From positions 62,001 to 126,000 of the forward strand of contig NZ_JABXKP010000007.1 in the NCBI RefSeq assembly GCF_017114985.1: DNA of 64,000 nucleotides. Direction: 5' to 3'. The notes below the pieces were generated by a model that worked only from the letters and a program-made list of their open reading frames with translations, did not search any database and had not been told where the DNA came from. Position 1 is the stretch's first letter; each line of letters starts with the position of its first letter. The position numbers were made by a program, and so were the translations under genes. The stretch comes from Nostoc sp. JL33. GTDB taxonomy: Bacteria; Cyanobacteriota; Cyanobacteriia; Cyanobacteriales; Nostocaceae. Positions 8,743-18,634 of this stretch are shown here, one piece after another.

Positions 8743-9750
8743 ATGTACAAAGAATTTCGGCAACAGGTAATTTCAGCAATCCGGGATGCTGTGAACAACG
8801 TCCGATATCCCAAGCGCATCCTTGTTTTGCGACAGGCAGATCACCAGTCTACATACAATGACTACTTTCTTTATTGGGTCAGTAAAAATGTACCTGAGGC
8901 ACTACATCTGTTTGAACTCCATTATCTCCCTTGTGAGATAAATGACTGGGATCGCTATGCACTATTGATACCTTGGCTACAAGATCCCCTCAAAGAAAGA
9001 TTTCCGCATATTTATCAATATGCCCAGCTAATAGAAGCAGAATGTAAAAAACGCAACATTCCCATTGTTAATCCCATTGATAACCTCTCAAATTCAATTA
9101 AATCACTGGCAGCACAGCGCATTGGTAACGTAGAGGGCATTCGCACCGCCAAAACAGTGCCGATTACTGATTTAGAAGCTTTCAAAAAGACACAAGGAGG
9201 ATTGTCAACTCCCTTCTTTATTCGTGAAGACTGGGTGCATGGCTGCCAAATCTTTTTCGTCCAAAATCTTGATGAGTTGGAAAACATCCCTTTTGAAAAG
9301 ATGCTTGCCCCCATTGCAGTAGAATTTTTGGATGTTAGGGGAGAAGATGGTCTGTATCGTAAGTATCGCTACTTCGCTATGGGAGATGAAGGTGTCCCTG
9401 GCCCTTTAATGGTTTCCAAATCTTGGGAAGTACGCGACAACGATAATCGCGTAATTAATGAATCAATAATAGCAGAGGATATTGCTTATTTCAGTGGAGA
9501 AGACCCGAATCATCATCTTTTGCAGCAGGCACGCAAAGCATTAGGTTTTGATTTTATGGCTTTTGATTACAGCTATGACGAACAGAAAAACCTCATTGTC
9601 TGGGAACCAAATCCTTTCCCAGTCATCTGGGGTTCACATGACAGTGAACCTGAGAAAAAGTATGCATTGCCATCAAGAGACCGTATCTATACAGCACTTC
9701 TCAAATATTACTTGCAGCGTGCCAATATCTCAATCAAAATACCAACTTAG
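8743..9750 (+). CDS. ATP-grasp-like protein
   Basis: The 335-residue protein is not a named family to me, but its C-terminal two thirds read like an ATP-grasp ligase of the RimK type. NIPIVNPIDNLSNSIKSLA resembles the pre-ATP-grasp loop. EFLDVRGEDGLYRKYRYFAMGD resembles the ATP-binding strand pair. LGFDFMAFDYSYDEQ and VWEPNPFP match the closing DY...E-x-N-P metal-binding motif. Such proteins join a carboxylate to an amine or other nucleophile. It is the first gene of a run of nine + strand genes for glycan synthesis, which suggests it modifies or activates a building block there; that is inference. Confidence 0.6.
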   Translation: MYKEFRQQVISAIRDAVNNVRYPKRILVLRQADHQSTYNDYFLYWVSKNVPEALHLFELHYLPCEINDWDRYALLIPWLQDPLKERFPHIYQYAQLIEAECKKRNIPIVNPIDNLSNSIKSLAAQRIGNVEGIRTAKTVPITDLEAFKKTQGGLSTPFFIREDWVHGCQIFFVQNLDELENIPFEKMLAPIAVEFLDVRGEDGLYRKYRYFAMGDEGVPGPLMVSKSWEVRDNDNRVINESIIAEDIAYFSGEDPNHHLLQQARKALGFDFMAFDYSYDEQKNLIVWEPNPFPVIWGSHDSEPEKKYALPSRDRIYTALLKYYLQRANISIKIPT

Positions 9751-9825
9751 TTGATTTGCTAATACTTAATTTTCTCCGGCGTGAATTCTAAACTATACCT
9801 TTTCACCAAGAAGAATGTTTAATCA

Positions 9826-10869
9826 ATGACTCCCCTTGTTTCAATCGTTGTTACCTGTTTTAATCAAGCTAGCTACCTAGAGCGCTCAGTTAAAAGCGTA
9901 CTATCACAAACATTTACTGACCTTGAATGTATTATGGTAGATGATGGCTCTACTGATAATACACAAGAAGTTGCTCAACAATTGATCAGTCTAGATTCAA
10001 GAGTCAGCTACTTCTATAAAGAAAATGGCGGAGTATCCTCAAGTCGGAATTTTGGGTTTAAAAAGGCACAAGGGAAGTGGATTCAGTTTCTAGATGGAGA
10101 TGATTGGATTCACGAAGATAAAATTAAATTTCAATTAGATCATTTAAGTGCCTTGGATGTTCAAGAAAATACTGTTTTTTATACAGATTATGAACGGGTA
10201 TTTATAGACAAAGAACAGCAAATTATCAACAGAGAGGAAAATATAGTTGGTTCTTTATCACCAGAGCAATTAATTGAGCGATTACTCATCCCTGATTTTC
10301 TAGCTGATTCTCCATTTCCCTTACTTCAGCAATGTCTATTGATGAGTAAAGATGTGCAGGAGAAAAAAATATTTGATGAGCGCCTAAAAGCTCTGCAAGA
10401 TAGAGATTTTACAATAGACCTTTTAATTGCCAATGTTAATTTTGTCTACACACCGATGATCGGAGCATATTATACGAAACATCAGTCTAATAGAACTAAT
10501 AACTGGTCTTATATGAAAGCTTATTACATTTTGTTATACGAGACAGTGTGCAGTAAGCATGATGATTTAATCCCTTTATGCCAAGTAGGTATAGATTTTT
10601 TGCTTAAAGAAGCAATTAGAGAAAAAGAGGAAGATAATTTTGCTCGGCTAATTAAAATGTTTTCTCCTCCTTTGTACTTATTAAATAAAAAAATCAAGAT
10701 TAATCATAGTTATTTACTCAAGCTAATTTATCAAACTCGGCTAATTATTCCCAGCTTTGTATTATATGAAAACTATCGAGGCCCGCGATCGCAAAAAATT
10801 ATCTCGATTTTTTCCCAGATCATCAACTTGTTCAAAAAGCCCAAAAGCAGTTATATCAATACTGACTAA
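9826..10869 (+). CDS. Glycosyltransferase family 2
   Basis: The 347-residue protein opens with TPLVSIVVTCFNQASYLERSV, the GT2 nucleotide-sugar-binding strand. It has MVDDGSTDNT (residues 37-46) and the metal-binding FLDGDDW (88-94). The N-terminal 220 residues form the GT-A fold, and the rest is a charged helical tail (IKMFSPPLYLLNKKIKI). It should transfer a sugar from a nucleotide donor at the cytoplasmic face. It lies 75 bases after the ATP-grasp-like gene and 12 bases before the next GT, so probably in one operon. The acceptor is unknown. Confidence 0.88.
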   Translation: MTPLVSIVVTCFNQASYLERSVKSVLSQTFTDLECIMVDDGSTDNTQEVAQQLISLDSRVSYFYKENGGVSSSRNFGFKKAQGKWIQFLDGDDWIHEDKIKFQLDHLSALDVQENTVFYTDYERVFIDKEQQIINREENIVGSLSPEQLIERLLIPDFLADSPFPLLQQCLLMSKDVQEKKIFDERLKALQDRDFTIDLLIANVNFVYTPMIGAYYTKHQSNRTNNWSYMKAYYILLYETVCSKHDDLIPLCQVGIDFLLKEAIREKEEDNFARLIKMFSPPLYLLNKKIKINHSYLLKLIYQTRLIIPSFVLYENYRGPRSQKIISIFSQIINLFKKPKSSYINTD

Positions 10870-10881
10870 AGCAACTAATAT

Positions 10882-12039
10882 ATGAAAGGAAAAGTTTCGT
10901 TAGTTGTGAGTGACTTGTCTGGTGGAGGCTCAGTTAGAGCATTTTTACTAGCTCAAGTTCTAAAAAAAATCGGTTATGAAGTTGAGATTGTCGGATTTTT
11001 ATTTGGGCAGGAATTATATGCTATTCCTCCAGTAGGGATACCAGTAGTTGCTATTGATGGTAGAAACTATCCTGAGTTTTTTACTTCAGCTAAAAAACTT
11101 TGGCAAAAACTAGATGGCGACATTATTTATGCAGTCAAACCTAAACCGACAAGTTTTGGTCTGTCTCTACTGCATAAATTAGCTAGTCGTCGTCCTTTGC
11201 TTTTAGATATGGATGACTGGGAACTTAGCTGGCATGGAGGTTTTGAATGGAAGTATCGCCCCAGTCTTAAGCAATTTGGCAGGGACATTTTAAAAAAAAA
11301 TGGTGCATTGAGATTTCCAGATCATCCACTTTATCTCCAGTGGATGGAAAGTTTAGTATCTCGTGCTAATGGGATTACGATAGATACTCAGTTTCTTCAA
11401 GACCGCTTTGGGGGTGTTTATTTGCCTAATGGCAAAGATACCGCCATGTTTGACCCTGAGAAATATAACCCAGAGGTCAGCAGAGAGCGTTATGGTTTGA
11501 CAAAGTATCGAGTTCTCATGTTTCCTGGTGCGCCAAGACCTCACAAGGGGGTTGAAGATGTCTTAATAGCGTTAGATCAGTTGAATCAGCAAGATTTAAA
11601 ATTGGTAATTGTGGGAGGCAGCCCTTACGATGATTATGATCAGCAGTTGATTCAAAAATGGGGACGCTGGATTATCAAGTTGCCAAAATGTCCTGTAGAG
11701 GTTATGCCTGAGGTTGTAGCAGCTGCTCACGTTGTAGTTGTTCCTCAGCGAGATAGCGTAATTGCTCGTGCCCAATTTCCTCTGAAGTTAACAGATGGAA
11801 TGGCAATGGGTAAACCTGTGTTATCCACACGAGTTGGAGATATTCCCGAAATTTTAGCAGAAACTGGTTATTTAGTTGATCCTAGTTCTCCCCAACAAAT
11901 TGCTGCACAAATTCAACTAATATTTGCCGATGTAGAACAAGCAAAGGAGCGAGGTAGAAAGGCTAGAGAAAGATGTTTGGAAAAGTATAGCTTAGAAGCT
12001 ATGGCATCTACCTTATCTGAGTTAATTTCCCGTTTGTGA
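10882..12039 (+). CDS. Glycosyltransferase family 4
   Basis: The 385-residue GT-B protein starts KGKVSLVVSDLSGGGSVRAFLLAQVLKKIGYEVEIVG. Its C-terminal nucleotide-sugar domain has MFPGAPRPHKGVEDVLIALDQL, LKLVIVGG and FPLKLTDGMAMGKPVLSTRVGDIPEIL, the last covering the EX7E-type region of GT4 enzymes. It should use a nucleotide-activated sugar and retain the anomeric configuration. The 12-base gap to the preceding GT2 gene supports co-transcription. A 172-base gap with no gene follows before the ABC exporter. Confidence 0.88.
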   Translation: MKGKVSLVVSDLSGGGSVRAFLLAQVLKKIGYEVEIVGFLFGQELYAIPPVGIPVVAIDGRNYPEFFTSAKKLWQKLDGDIIYAVKPKPTSFGLSLLHKLASRRPLLLDMDDWELSWHGGFEWKYRPSLKQFGRDILKKNGALRFPDHPLYLQWMESLVSRANGITIDTQFLQDRFGGVYLPNGKDTAMFDPEKYNPEVSRERYGLTKYRVLMFPGAPRPHKGVEDVLIALDQLNQQDLKLVIVGGSPYDDYDQQLIQKWGRWIIKLPKCPVEVMPEVVAAAHVVVVPQRDSVIARAQFPLKLTDGMAMGKPVLSTRVGDIPEILAETGYLVDPSSPQQIAAQIQLIFADVEQAKERGRKARERCLEKYSLEAMASTLSELISRL

Positions 12040-12211
12040 GAATGGTGCATGGTTATAAATCTATGATTAATCTAGATTTAACTCAATTGAAAATATCGTA
12101 ACAGGCATAGTATATCTATCATGTAAGAATAGCTCTGGATTGACAGAAGTTTTATGTATAACATTTTTTTCTTGCCGCGATCAAATTAGAAATTTATAAT
12201 CTAAATCCCCA

Positions 12212-14452
12212 ATGTCTAACAGCAAACTACTAGTAAAATTTGCTAAACCTTATCCAGCTAGGATATTTTTTACAATCTTATTCGGATTTTCTAGCGCTTT
12301 ATTTAACGGTGTGGGTACGACACTGATTGTGCCAGTAATTCTTCAAATAGTCGGTCAACCTGTGGATTTAACAGGTGCTCCGCCAATTATTAAAGCTATT
12401 ATCTCTCCCTTTGATCAGGTTCCCGAAAGTTACCGCCTAGTGGTGATGGCTGGCTCAATCATATTTACAATTGTTTTAAAAAATTTAGCTGGCTATGTCG
12501 GTACTTTGGTGTCGAGTTCTTTAACGCGAACCTTGACATCCGATATGCGAGAAGCCGGGTTGAAGTTATTACTAGATATTGACATAGATTATTACAGCAA
12601 AATGAAAGTTGGTGATCTAATCAACAGCCTTGGGGGAGAAATTAGTCGTGCTGCTAGTGCTATAGGCGGTGTCATCCGGTTAATCATCCTGGCAATTACG
12701 ATTTTAGTTTTTGTGGCTTTGTTGCTGTCAATCTCCTGGCAGTTGACGATCGCCACTACAATGTTGCTAACTTTGGTGACGTTCGTAAACCAGTATGCAA
12801 TTTACCGCTCAAGAGATTTCGGTGCCCAGCTTTCGGAGATGTCGAAAGCTTATTCCATCTCTGTGTTAGAAATGCTAAATGGAATTCGCCTAGTAAAGGC
12901 AACTGGAAATGAAGACAGAGAATATAAACGGATTCAAAAGCTAATTCGTGACCGAGAAAAAGCAGATTTTCAGTCGCAGGTGAATTCTGAGGCGATTACA
13001 CCAGTTAGCGAGGTGACGGGCATTATCGCCTTAATAGCGATTGTCTTTTTGGGTCGCACCTTATTTGCCAACGAGCTTAGTTCTGTCTCAGCCGTTTTGA
13101 TTACATATTTATTGTTGCTATTGCGACTGCTCCCGTTTATTTCTCAGTTAAATACTCTTCGGAGTAGCTTTGCTAATACTGCTTCTAGCGTGGATATTGT
13201 TGCTGATTTTTTACGACAAGATAATAAGCCGTTCATGAGTAGCGGGATGATTCCTTATGAGAAATTAACAGAGGGAGTACATTTTAAGCATCTGTGTTTT
13301 TCCTACCCTAATCATCAAAATATAGTACTTCAAGACGTAAATTTATATTTACCACGCGGTACTACTCTGGCTTTGGTGGGTAGTTCTGGTGCTGGTAAAT
13401 CAACAATGGCAGACCTCTTACCGAGATTTTATGACCCCACATCTGGCTGTATTACCCTAGACGGAATAGATTTGCGAGATTTCGATTTGAAATCGGTGCG
13501 GAAGGCAATGGGAATTGTCAGTCAAGATACGTTTCTGTTTAATGATTCGGTGGGGAAGAATATTGCTTATGGACGACCAGAGGCTAGTGATGACGAAATT
13601 CTCACAGCCGCAAAGCGAGCAAACGCCTATGAGTTTATTAGCAAATTACCCCAGGGATTTGATACGCAGGTTGGCGATCGCGGCGTGATGTTATCTGGTG
13701 GACAAAGACAAAGATTAGCGATCGCCCGCGCACTACTCCAAAATCCCGAAATTTTGATTTTAGATGAAGCCACCAGCGCTTTAGATACCGTTTCCGAACG
13801 CTTAGTACAAGCTGCACTTGATGATTTGAGTCGCGATCGCACCACCCTAGTAATCGCTCACCGCCTTTCCACAGTCCAAAAAGCCGATCAAATCGCCGTC
13901 TTAGACCAAGGAAGTGTAGTAGAAATCGGCACCCATCAAGAACTTTTACAAAAAGGTAGTTACTACTCACGCCTCTACTCAATGCAATTTACTAATCAGC
14001 CGGAAATTTCCACCAAAACTAATCCCAGCTTTAACCGAGTTTCTCACGAACTGCGGACAAGGCTTAACTCAATGATTGGTTTCCTCGGACTATTAGTTGA
14101 TGATCTGGTAGACAATTCCCAGGAGCGGCAAGAATTAATTGAGGAATCATACAATTCAGCCTTAAGAGTTCTCAACGCCATTGATGTCTTCGACGATGTG
14201 ATTAACCTGAAAAGTAACTGGGAGATATCGTCAGATATAGATCAAAATCAAAATGGAAATAAGCAGTATCAAAACTTTAGTCATATCTCGGATGAGTTTC
14301 GGACACGTCTCTATCCCCTCCTTAGCTCTCTGCGCTTGCTAGCCGATAAATTAGAATCCGAACCCCAAAAACAAAATCGATTAATTGCAGAATCTTATGA
14401 CTCTGCTATTTCCCTACTAGATATATTAAAGCTTCTCGAAAATAGAGTTTAA
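12212..14452 (+). CDS. ABC exporter (fused permease/ATPase) with two HisKA-like domains at its C-terminus
   Basis: The 746-residue protein has an exporter transmembrane domain (about residues 15-325) and a complete nucleotide-binding domain. The latter shows Walker A GSSGAGKST (390-398), Q-loop Gln438, signature LSGGQ (494-498), Walker B ILILDEA (514-520) and switch His550. Type IV exporters usually end near residue 595. Here about 150 residues follow: FNRVSHELRTRLNSMIGF (607 on, His612) and FSHISDEFRTRLYPLLSS (689 on), each running into a second helix (ESYNSALRVLNAI / ESYDSAISLLDIL). These look like histidine-kinase dimerisation/phosphoacceptor helices, with no ATPase domain. It sits in the glycan locus and likely exports its product. 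Confidence 0.93.
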   Translation: MSNSKLLVKFAKPYPARIFFTILFGFSSALFNGVGTTLIVPVILQIVGQPVDLTGAPPIIKAIISPFDQVPESYRLVVMAGSIIFTIVLKNLAGYVGTLVSSSLTRTLTSDMREAGLKLLLDIDIDYYSKMKVGDLINSLGGEISRAASAIGGVIRLIILAITILVFVALLLSISWQLTIATTMLLTLVTFVNQYAIYRSRDFGAQLSEMSKAYSISVLEMLNGIRLVKATGNEDREYKRIQKLIRDREKADFQSQVNSEAITPVSEVTGIIALIAIVFLGRTLFANELSSVSAVLITYLLLLLRLLPFISQLNTLRSSFANTASSVDIVADFLRQDNKPFMSSGMIPYEKLTEGVHFKHLCFSYPNHQNIVLQDVNLYLPRGTTLALVGSSGAGKSTMADLLPRFYDPTSGCITLDGIDLRDFDLKSVRKAMGIVSQDTFLFNDSVGKNIAYGRPEASDDEILTAAKRANAYEFISKLPQGFDTQVGDRGVMLSGGQRQRLAIARALLQNPEILILDEATSALDTVSERLVQAALDDLSRDRTTLVIAHRLSTVQKADQIAVLDQGSVVEIGTHQELLQKGSYYSRLYSMQFTNQPEISTKTNPSFNRVSHELRTRLNSMIGFLGLLVDDLVDNSQERQELIEESYNSALRVLNAIDVFDDVINLKSNWEISSDIDQNQNGNKQYQNFSHISDEFRTRLYPLLSSLRLLADKLESEPQKQNRLIAESYDSAISLLDILKLLENRV

Positions 14453-14517
14453 TTTTAGTTATTGCAATTAACAAAAGTATTATTACCAAAATCTTGAAAA
14501 ACCGATCATCCAAAATA

Positions 14518-15735
14518 ATGATAAATTCTTTAAAAAAAAATCAATATATTTTTTACACCGGAGAGTTATCACTACAACCGGACACAGCACACGAAATTCA
14601 TGATGTTCTTTGTGCCAACGCAGCAGCTAACTTAGGCTACTCCTCAGTTTTAATCTACCCAGATAAAAAAAATTCTTCTGTTAATCTCCTATCGTTAATT
14701 TATCCTTATCAACCCAAAAGACCCGGCAGAGAATTTATAGAATTTTACGATGTTCAAGAAAAGCTCAAAATTGCTCCATTACCAATGCCTTGGCCTATTG
14801 ATAAAATAGGCGGCAAATTTACTAACTCCAGTACAGTAGTAACCAAATATTATTTACCGGTTCATATCCTACCGAATACGAAAGTTGTCCACACGCGGGA
14901 TTGGAATTTTGTCAAAGCTGCAATCAAAAATAAAATTCCTACTATTTATGAACGTCACTACTTTCCAGACCAAAAATTTGAGCCAGAAATTGTCCACAGT
15001 CCCTATTTTAAAATAGCCATAACTCAGTCAGAACCGATCCGGCAAAGCTTAATAGAATATGGAATACCATCTGAAAAAGTCGTTTGGCTACATAACGGAT
15101 TCAATCAATCATTTTCAGTCAGACAGCCCCAACTCGCCGAAACATGGCGTCAAGAATTGCTCATAAATGGACGTAAGCATTTAGTTGTCTATTCCGGCGC
15201 TTTGTATCCTTTCAAAGGGGTTGATCTGTTAATTGATTCTGCTAAAGAATTGCCAGAAATTCAGTTTGTGATCACAGGTGGTACAGAAGCACAAGTACAA
15301 TCTTATCAACAACTAGCCAGAGATAAAAATGTAGAAAACCTGAAATTCTTAGGCTGGATACTTCCACGGGAACGATTAGTCAGCTTGTTTCAAGCAGCTG
15401 ATATTTTAGTTCATCCTCACTGCGCGGGAAAATCAGCAGATTTCACGAATCCAGTTAAGTTTTTTCAGTACATGGCTGCTGGTACTCCTATAGTTGCGAC
15501 TGAGATTCCACCTTTAATGGAATTCAAGACATCACCTTTAATTGCCAGTTGGTGTACACCAGATAACCCGCATAAACTTGCCCAATCTATTCAACATACT
15601 TTAGAAACCTATCCCAGAAAAATAGAGGGTTATGCAGCTAGTATAGATTTTGCCCAGCAATTTTCTTGGGAGAATAGAATTACTAAAATATTAAGCTACG
15701 TAGAAGAAGATCAGCGCCCACCAATTCTGGGGTAA
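14518..15735 (+). CDS. Glycosyltransferase family 4
   Basis: A GT-B glycosyltransferase of 405 residues from the ATG at 14518; an in-frame TTG at 14494 would add eight residues, and neither start has a clear ribosome-binding site. Residues near the N-terminus (IFYTGELSLQPDTAHEIHDVLCANAAANLGY) form the acceptor domain. The donor domain has LVVYSGALYPFKGVDLLID, EIQFVITGG and FQYMAAGTPIVATEIPP. It follows the ABC exporter by 65 bases on the same strand and precedes the GT10-like gene. Sugar specificity is not visible. Confidence 0.85.
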   Translation: MINSLKKNQYIFYTGELSLQPDTAHEIHDVLCANAAANLGYSSVLIYPDKKNSSVNLLSLIYPYQPKRPGREFIEFYDVQEKLKIAPLPMPWPIDKIGGKFTNSSTVVTKYYLPVHILPNTKVVHTRDWNFVKAAIKNKIPTIYERHYFPDQKFEPEIVHSPYFKIAITQSEPIRQSLIEYGIPSEKVVWLHNGFNQSFSVRQPQLAETWRQELLINGRKHLVVYSGALYPFKGVDLLIDSAKELPEIQFVITGGTEAQVQSYQQLARDKNVENLKFLGWILPRERLVSLFQAADILVHPHCAGKSADFTNPVKFFQYMAAGTPIVATEIPPLMEFKTSPLIASWCTPDNPHKLAQSIQHTLETYPRKIEGYAASIDFAQQFSWENRITKILSYVEEDQRPPILG

Positions 15736-15780
15736 CGATACAAAAATTAACTGAAAACTAACTACGAATATATTCGATTT

Positions 15781-16740
15781 ATGACTATCAAAACTGTTGG
15801 GATGATTAGCAGCTATTCAGGTCTTGCTAAAACCAGAGATTGGTTATGGCAACAAACCCCGCACCACTTTGGTGTTTGGGACAACATCCAAATGTTGAAA
15901 ATAGCCGAAAAGCCAGACTTTCTGTTGCTATATCAATTTGATTTTCCCCAACCATCCCCACAACCATCCTGGTTAGATATTGTTCGTAAACGACAACAAA
16001 AACCAGAAATAAATATAGAATCTCTATTATGTGGTGTACCGAAAGAGCGGATTATTTATTTTCTCCGCGAACCGCCCTTAGATGAAATTGTAGAAATAAG
16101 TAAGCGGAATTATCAGGAAGCTCAAAAGTATTGTGGTCATGTTTCCGGCCCCGATGACTTTGCGCCCAATCCCGATTATATGCCTGCTATTTGGTATCAT
16201 GCCAAATCATTTGAGGATTTAAATGAAATGCCAGTGCCGGAAAAAATTGCCCCATGCAGTTGGATAACTTCGGGAATTAGCCGGACAGCTAACCATCGCC
16301 AGCGCTTAGACTTTTTGAAATCATTGCAAGCCAGCGAGACTAAGTTCGATTTATATGGGCGTGACTTACCTGCATGGTCGCCAACAAAAGGAGAACTTGG
16401 TCATAAATGGCATGGAATGGCACCATACTACTACAATCTGGCAATTGAAAACTATGCAGAAAATAGTTGGTATGTAAGTGAAAAATTGTGGGATTCTTTG
16501 CTGGCATGGTGTCTGCCAATTTATTATGGTGGGCCTGCTGCTGATAAATTATTGCCACCCGGTAGTTTTTTGCGGTTGCCCAGTTTGGATGAAAAAGGCA
16601 TTGCTTACATCCAAGAAGTGACAGCTACACCTGATGCTTGGTATGCTGCTAGAGATGCGATCGCAGAAGCACGTCAAATCATTTTACGCAAATTAAACCT
16701 GCTTAACTGGTTGTCAAACTTTGTTGCTCAACACTCATAA
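15781..16740 (+). CDS. GT10 (fucosyltransferase-like) glycosyltransferase
   Basis: The 319-residue protein holds the GT10 C-terminal signature YYNLAIENYAENSWYVSEKLWDSLLAWCLPIYYGGP, in which the ENY..YVSEKL..SLL...LPIYYG core binds GDP-sugar in alpha-1,3-fucosyltransferases. It also has FDLYGRDLP, the usual strand before the donor domain. No signal peptide or membrane anchor is seen, so it should act in the cytoplasm. It lies 45 bases after the GT4 gene, and its stop is 3 bases before the first of three paralogous genes, which supports one transcript. Use of GDP-fucose is by family analogy only. Confidence 0.82.
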   Translation: MTIKTVGMISSYSGLAKTRDWLWQQTPHHFGVWDNIQMLKIAEKPDFLLLYQFDFPQPSPQPSWLDIVRKRQQKPEINIESLLCGVPKERIIYFLREPPLDEIVEISKRNYQEAQKYCGHVSGPDDFAPNPDYMPAIWYHAKSFEDLNEMPVPEKIAPCSWITSGISRTANHRQRLDFLKSLQASETKFDLYGRDLPAWSPTKGELGHKWHGMAPYYYNLAIENYAENSWYVSEKLWDSLLAWCLPIYYGGPAADKLLPPGSFLRLPSLDEKGIAYIQEVTATPDAWYAARDAIAEARQIILRKLNLLNWLSNFVAQHS

Positions 16741-16743
16741 ATT

Positions 16744-17724
16744 ATGAATGGTATTTGTACCCTTGGCAATGATTATGTTTTCGATCAACTGGTGGCTTTG
16801 CTCAACAGTATTGATGTTATCTTGGGTTTAGAAACTCCTGTTTGTATCTATCCTTTCGATGATCAGACACAGCGAATTGCTGATGAAATAGCTAAACGCC
16901 CTAATGTATTTATTTACGATGATCAAGAATCAATCAATCGCTGGGATCAATTTATGCTCACAGCAGCGCCAGAAAGATTGAATCGCAGTAAATCCCGTCT
17001 TTATGGCGCTCACCGTCGTTTTTGCGCTTTTGATGGCCCATTCGATAAGTTTATCTATTTAGATGCAGACACTTTGGTGATGAACTCACTAGCGACAGTG
17101 TTTGAAAAGCTAGATAGTTATGATTTTGTTGTCTATGATTTCCAATTTAAAGACGTTAGTAAAATATATAATGTTAATTCTCCAAAATTACTAGAAGTTT
17201 TCGAGCAAAAACGCATTGATTCCGAAATATTTTGCTCAGGCTTTTATGGCGCAAAACAGGGAATATTTAACTCAGAACAAAGAGAACGGCTGATATCCCA
17301 TTTACAAAATGGTGAGGCGGAAATTTTGTATAGTGGTGCTGGCGAACAACCACTGATTAACTACATGGTAATGAGGTCTAATCTTTCGATTTATAACTTT
17401 GCTCAACAACTGCCAGATAATGAAGCAACAGGATGTTCTGCCACATCTAAGCATTTCGAGGAACGAGAACATCTTCTTTATGACAAAGGTAATCGACTAA
17501 CTTATCTTCATTACATTGGGGTTCCTCCTAATATCAATCAAGCAGTCTGTGCTGGAGAAAATATTGAGTTTCCCTATCGAGATTTATTTCTCTACTATCG
17601 TTATTTACACGAGCCAGAGAAGCGTCCAGTCTTTAAAAATCCTCCTAAGAGTTATAATGACGCTCCAGCACCGAATTTACTTACAAGAGCTTTGCGAAAA
17701 TTTAAGTTAATTAACCAAGGATAA
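16744..17724 (+). CDS. GT-A-like protein, first of three tandem paralogues (Npun_R2821/R2822-type)
   Basis: The 326-residue protein starts MNGICTLGNDYVFDQLVALLNSID and contains FDGPFDKFIYLDADTLVMNSL, a DxD motif in the style of GT8 or related GT-A enzymes. Later motifs are FCSGFYGAKQGIF, GEQPLINYMVMRS, and LLYDKGNRLTYLHYIG near the C-terminus. The same block order recurs in the next two genes. It matches the Nostoc family that databases name after Npun_R2821/R2822. Transfer of a sugar is inferred from the DxD region and the setting, not proven. The gaps to its neighbours are 3 bases each. Confidence 0.75.
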   Translation: MNGICTLGNDYVFDQLVALLNSIDVILGLETPVCIYPFDDQTQRIADEIAKRPNVFIYDDQESINRWDQFMLTAAPERLNRSKSRLYGAHRRFCAFDGPFDKFIYLDADTLVMNSLATVFEKLDSYDFVVYDFQFKDVSKIYNVNSPKLLEVFEQKRIDSEIFCSGFYGAKQGIFNSEQRERLISHLQNGEAEILYSGAGEQPLINYMVMRSNLSIYNFAQQLPDNEATGCSATSKHFEEREHLLYDKGNRLTYLHYIGVPPNINQAVCAGENIEFPYRDLFLYYRYLHEPEKRPVFKNPPKSYNDAPAPNLLTRALRKFKLINQG

Positions 17725-17727
17725 TTT

Positions 17728-18618
17728 ATGAGTCGGGGCATTTATATTGTTGCCAATGATCGTGTTATTGATAATGCGATCGCTTTACTCAATAGCATTC
17801 GTTACTATGACCCAGAAGTGACTGTTTATCTCATACCTTTTAATGAAAGTTATCACAAAGTAGCAGAACAGCTTGCTACGTTACACAACGTCCAAATCTT
17901 CCCAGATTTAGAACTTATTGATACTTTTACCAAACGCATCGGAGAAATTTTTGATCGAGATTTCCTCGCCTTACCCAACAAAATGCGTAAACTGGTGGCG
18001 TGGTTTGGCCCTTTAGATGAATTTATTTATATAGATACGGATATTGTCGTTTTTGAAAAAATCGCCGACAATTTAGACAAACTTTCAGAAGTAGATTTCT
18101 TCTGTTGTGATTACCATCATGCTAATGACAAGCTGCGAAATATCTTTTCCCCATTTGTGAAAGAGCAGCAAATTTTTTCTGAACTCCAACTTGAAGACGT
18201 TTTCAACAGTGGCTTTTGGGCTTCGAGAAAAGGAGTTATTACCGAACAACAAATGGATGAAGCTTTGCGCGAGTGTGCAGCGCATCGAGAATATTTTGAT
18301 TTTTCTGAAGGAGTTACAGACCAACCAATATTAAATTATCTAGTGCTAAAATTAATTTCCAAACGTGGTAATCTTGTCAAAATTCCTGGGGGAGGGCCTG
18401 GTAGTTGGGCGGGTTCGCAAAATTTTCAACAGCAAGATTATGCCCTGTATGACCGAGGACAACGACTAAAATATCTCCACTGGGCTGGTACGCGGATGAA
18501 AACTGGTAGTCCCTATTGGCAATTGTGGGAACACTATCGCTATCTCCATGAGGGTAAATTCGCTTTCATTTCCAAATTGACTCGCCGTTTATTTCCCTTT
18601 GTTGCTGCCCGTACTTAA
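17728..18618 (+). CDS. GT-A-like protein, second of three tandem paralogues
   Basis: This 296-residue paralogue starts MSRGIYIVANDRVIDNAIALLNSI. It has FGPLDEFIYIDTDIVVFEK (DxD), FNSGFWASRKGVI, TDQPILNYLVLK and ALYDRGQRLKYLHWAG in the same order as the flanking genes. It is the most diverged of the three and shorter in the middle part. Its start is 3 bases after the previous stop, so translation is probably coupled. The acceptor and donor are unknown. Confidence 0.73.
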   Translation: MSRGIYIVANDRVIDNAIALLNSIRYYDPEVTVYLIPFNESYHKVAEQLATLHNVQIFPDLELIDTFTKRIGEIFDRDFLALPNKMRKLVAWFGPLDEFIYIDTDIVVFEKIADNLDKLSEVDFFCCDYHHANDKLRNIFSPFVKEQQIFSELQLEDVFNSGFWASRKGVITEQQMDEALRECAAHREYFDFSEGVTDQPILNYLVLKLISKRGNLVKIPGGGPGSWAGSQNFQQQDYALYDRGQRLKYLHWAGTRMKTGSPYWQLWEHYRYLHEGKFAFISKLTRRLFPFVAART

Positions 18619-18634
18619 TATTAGGAGTATCCCA

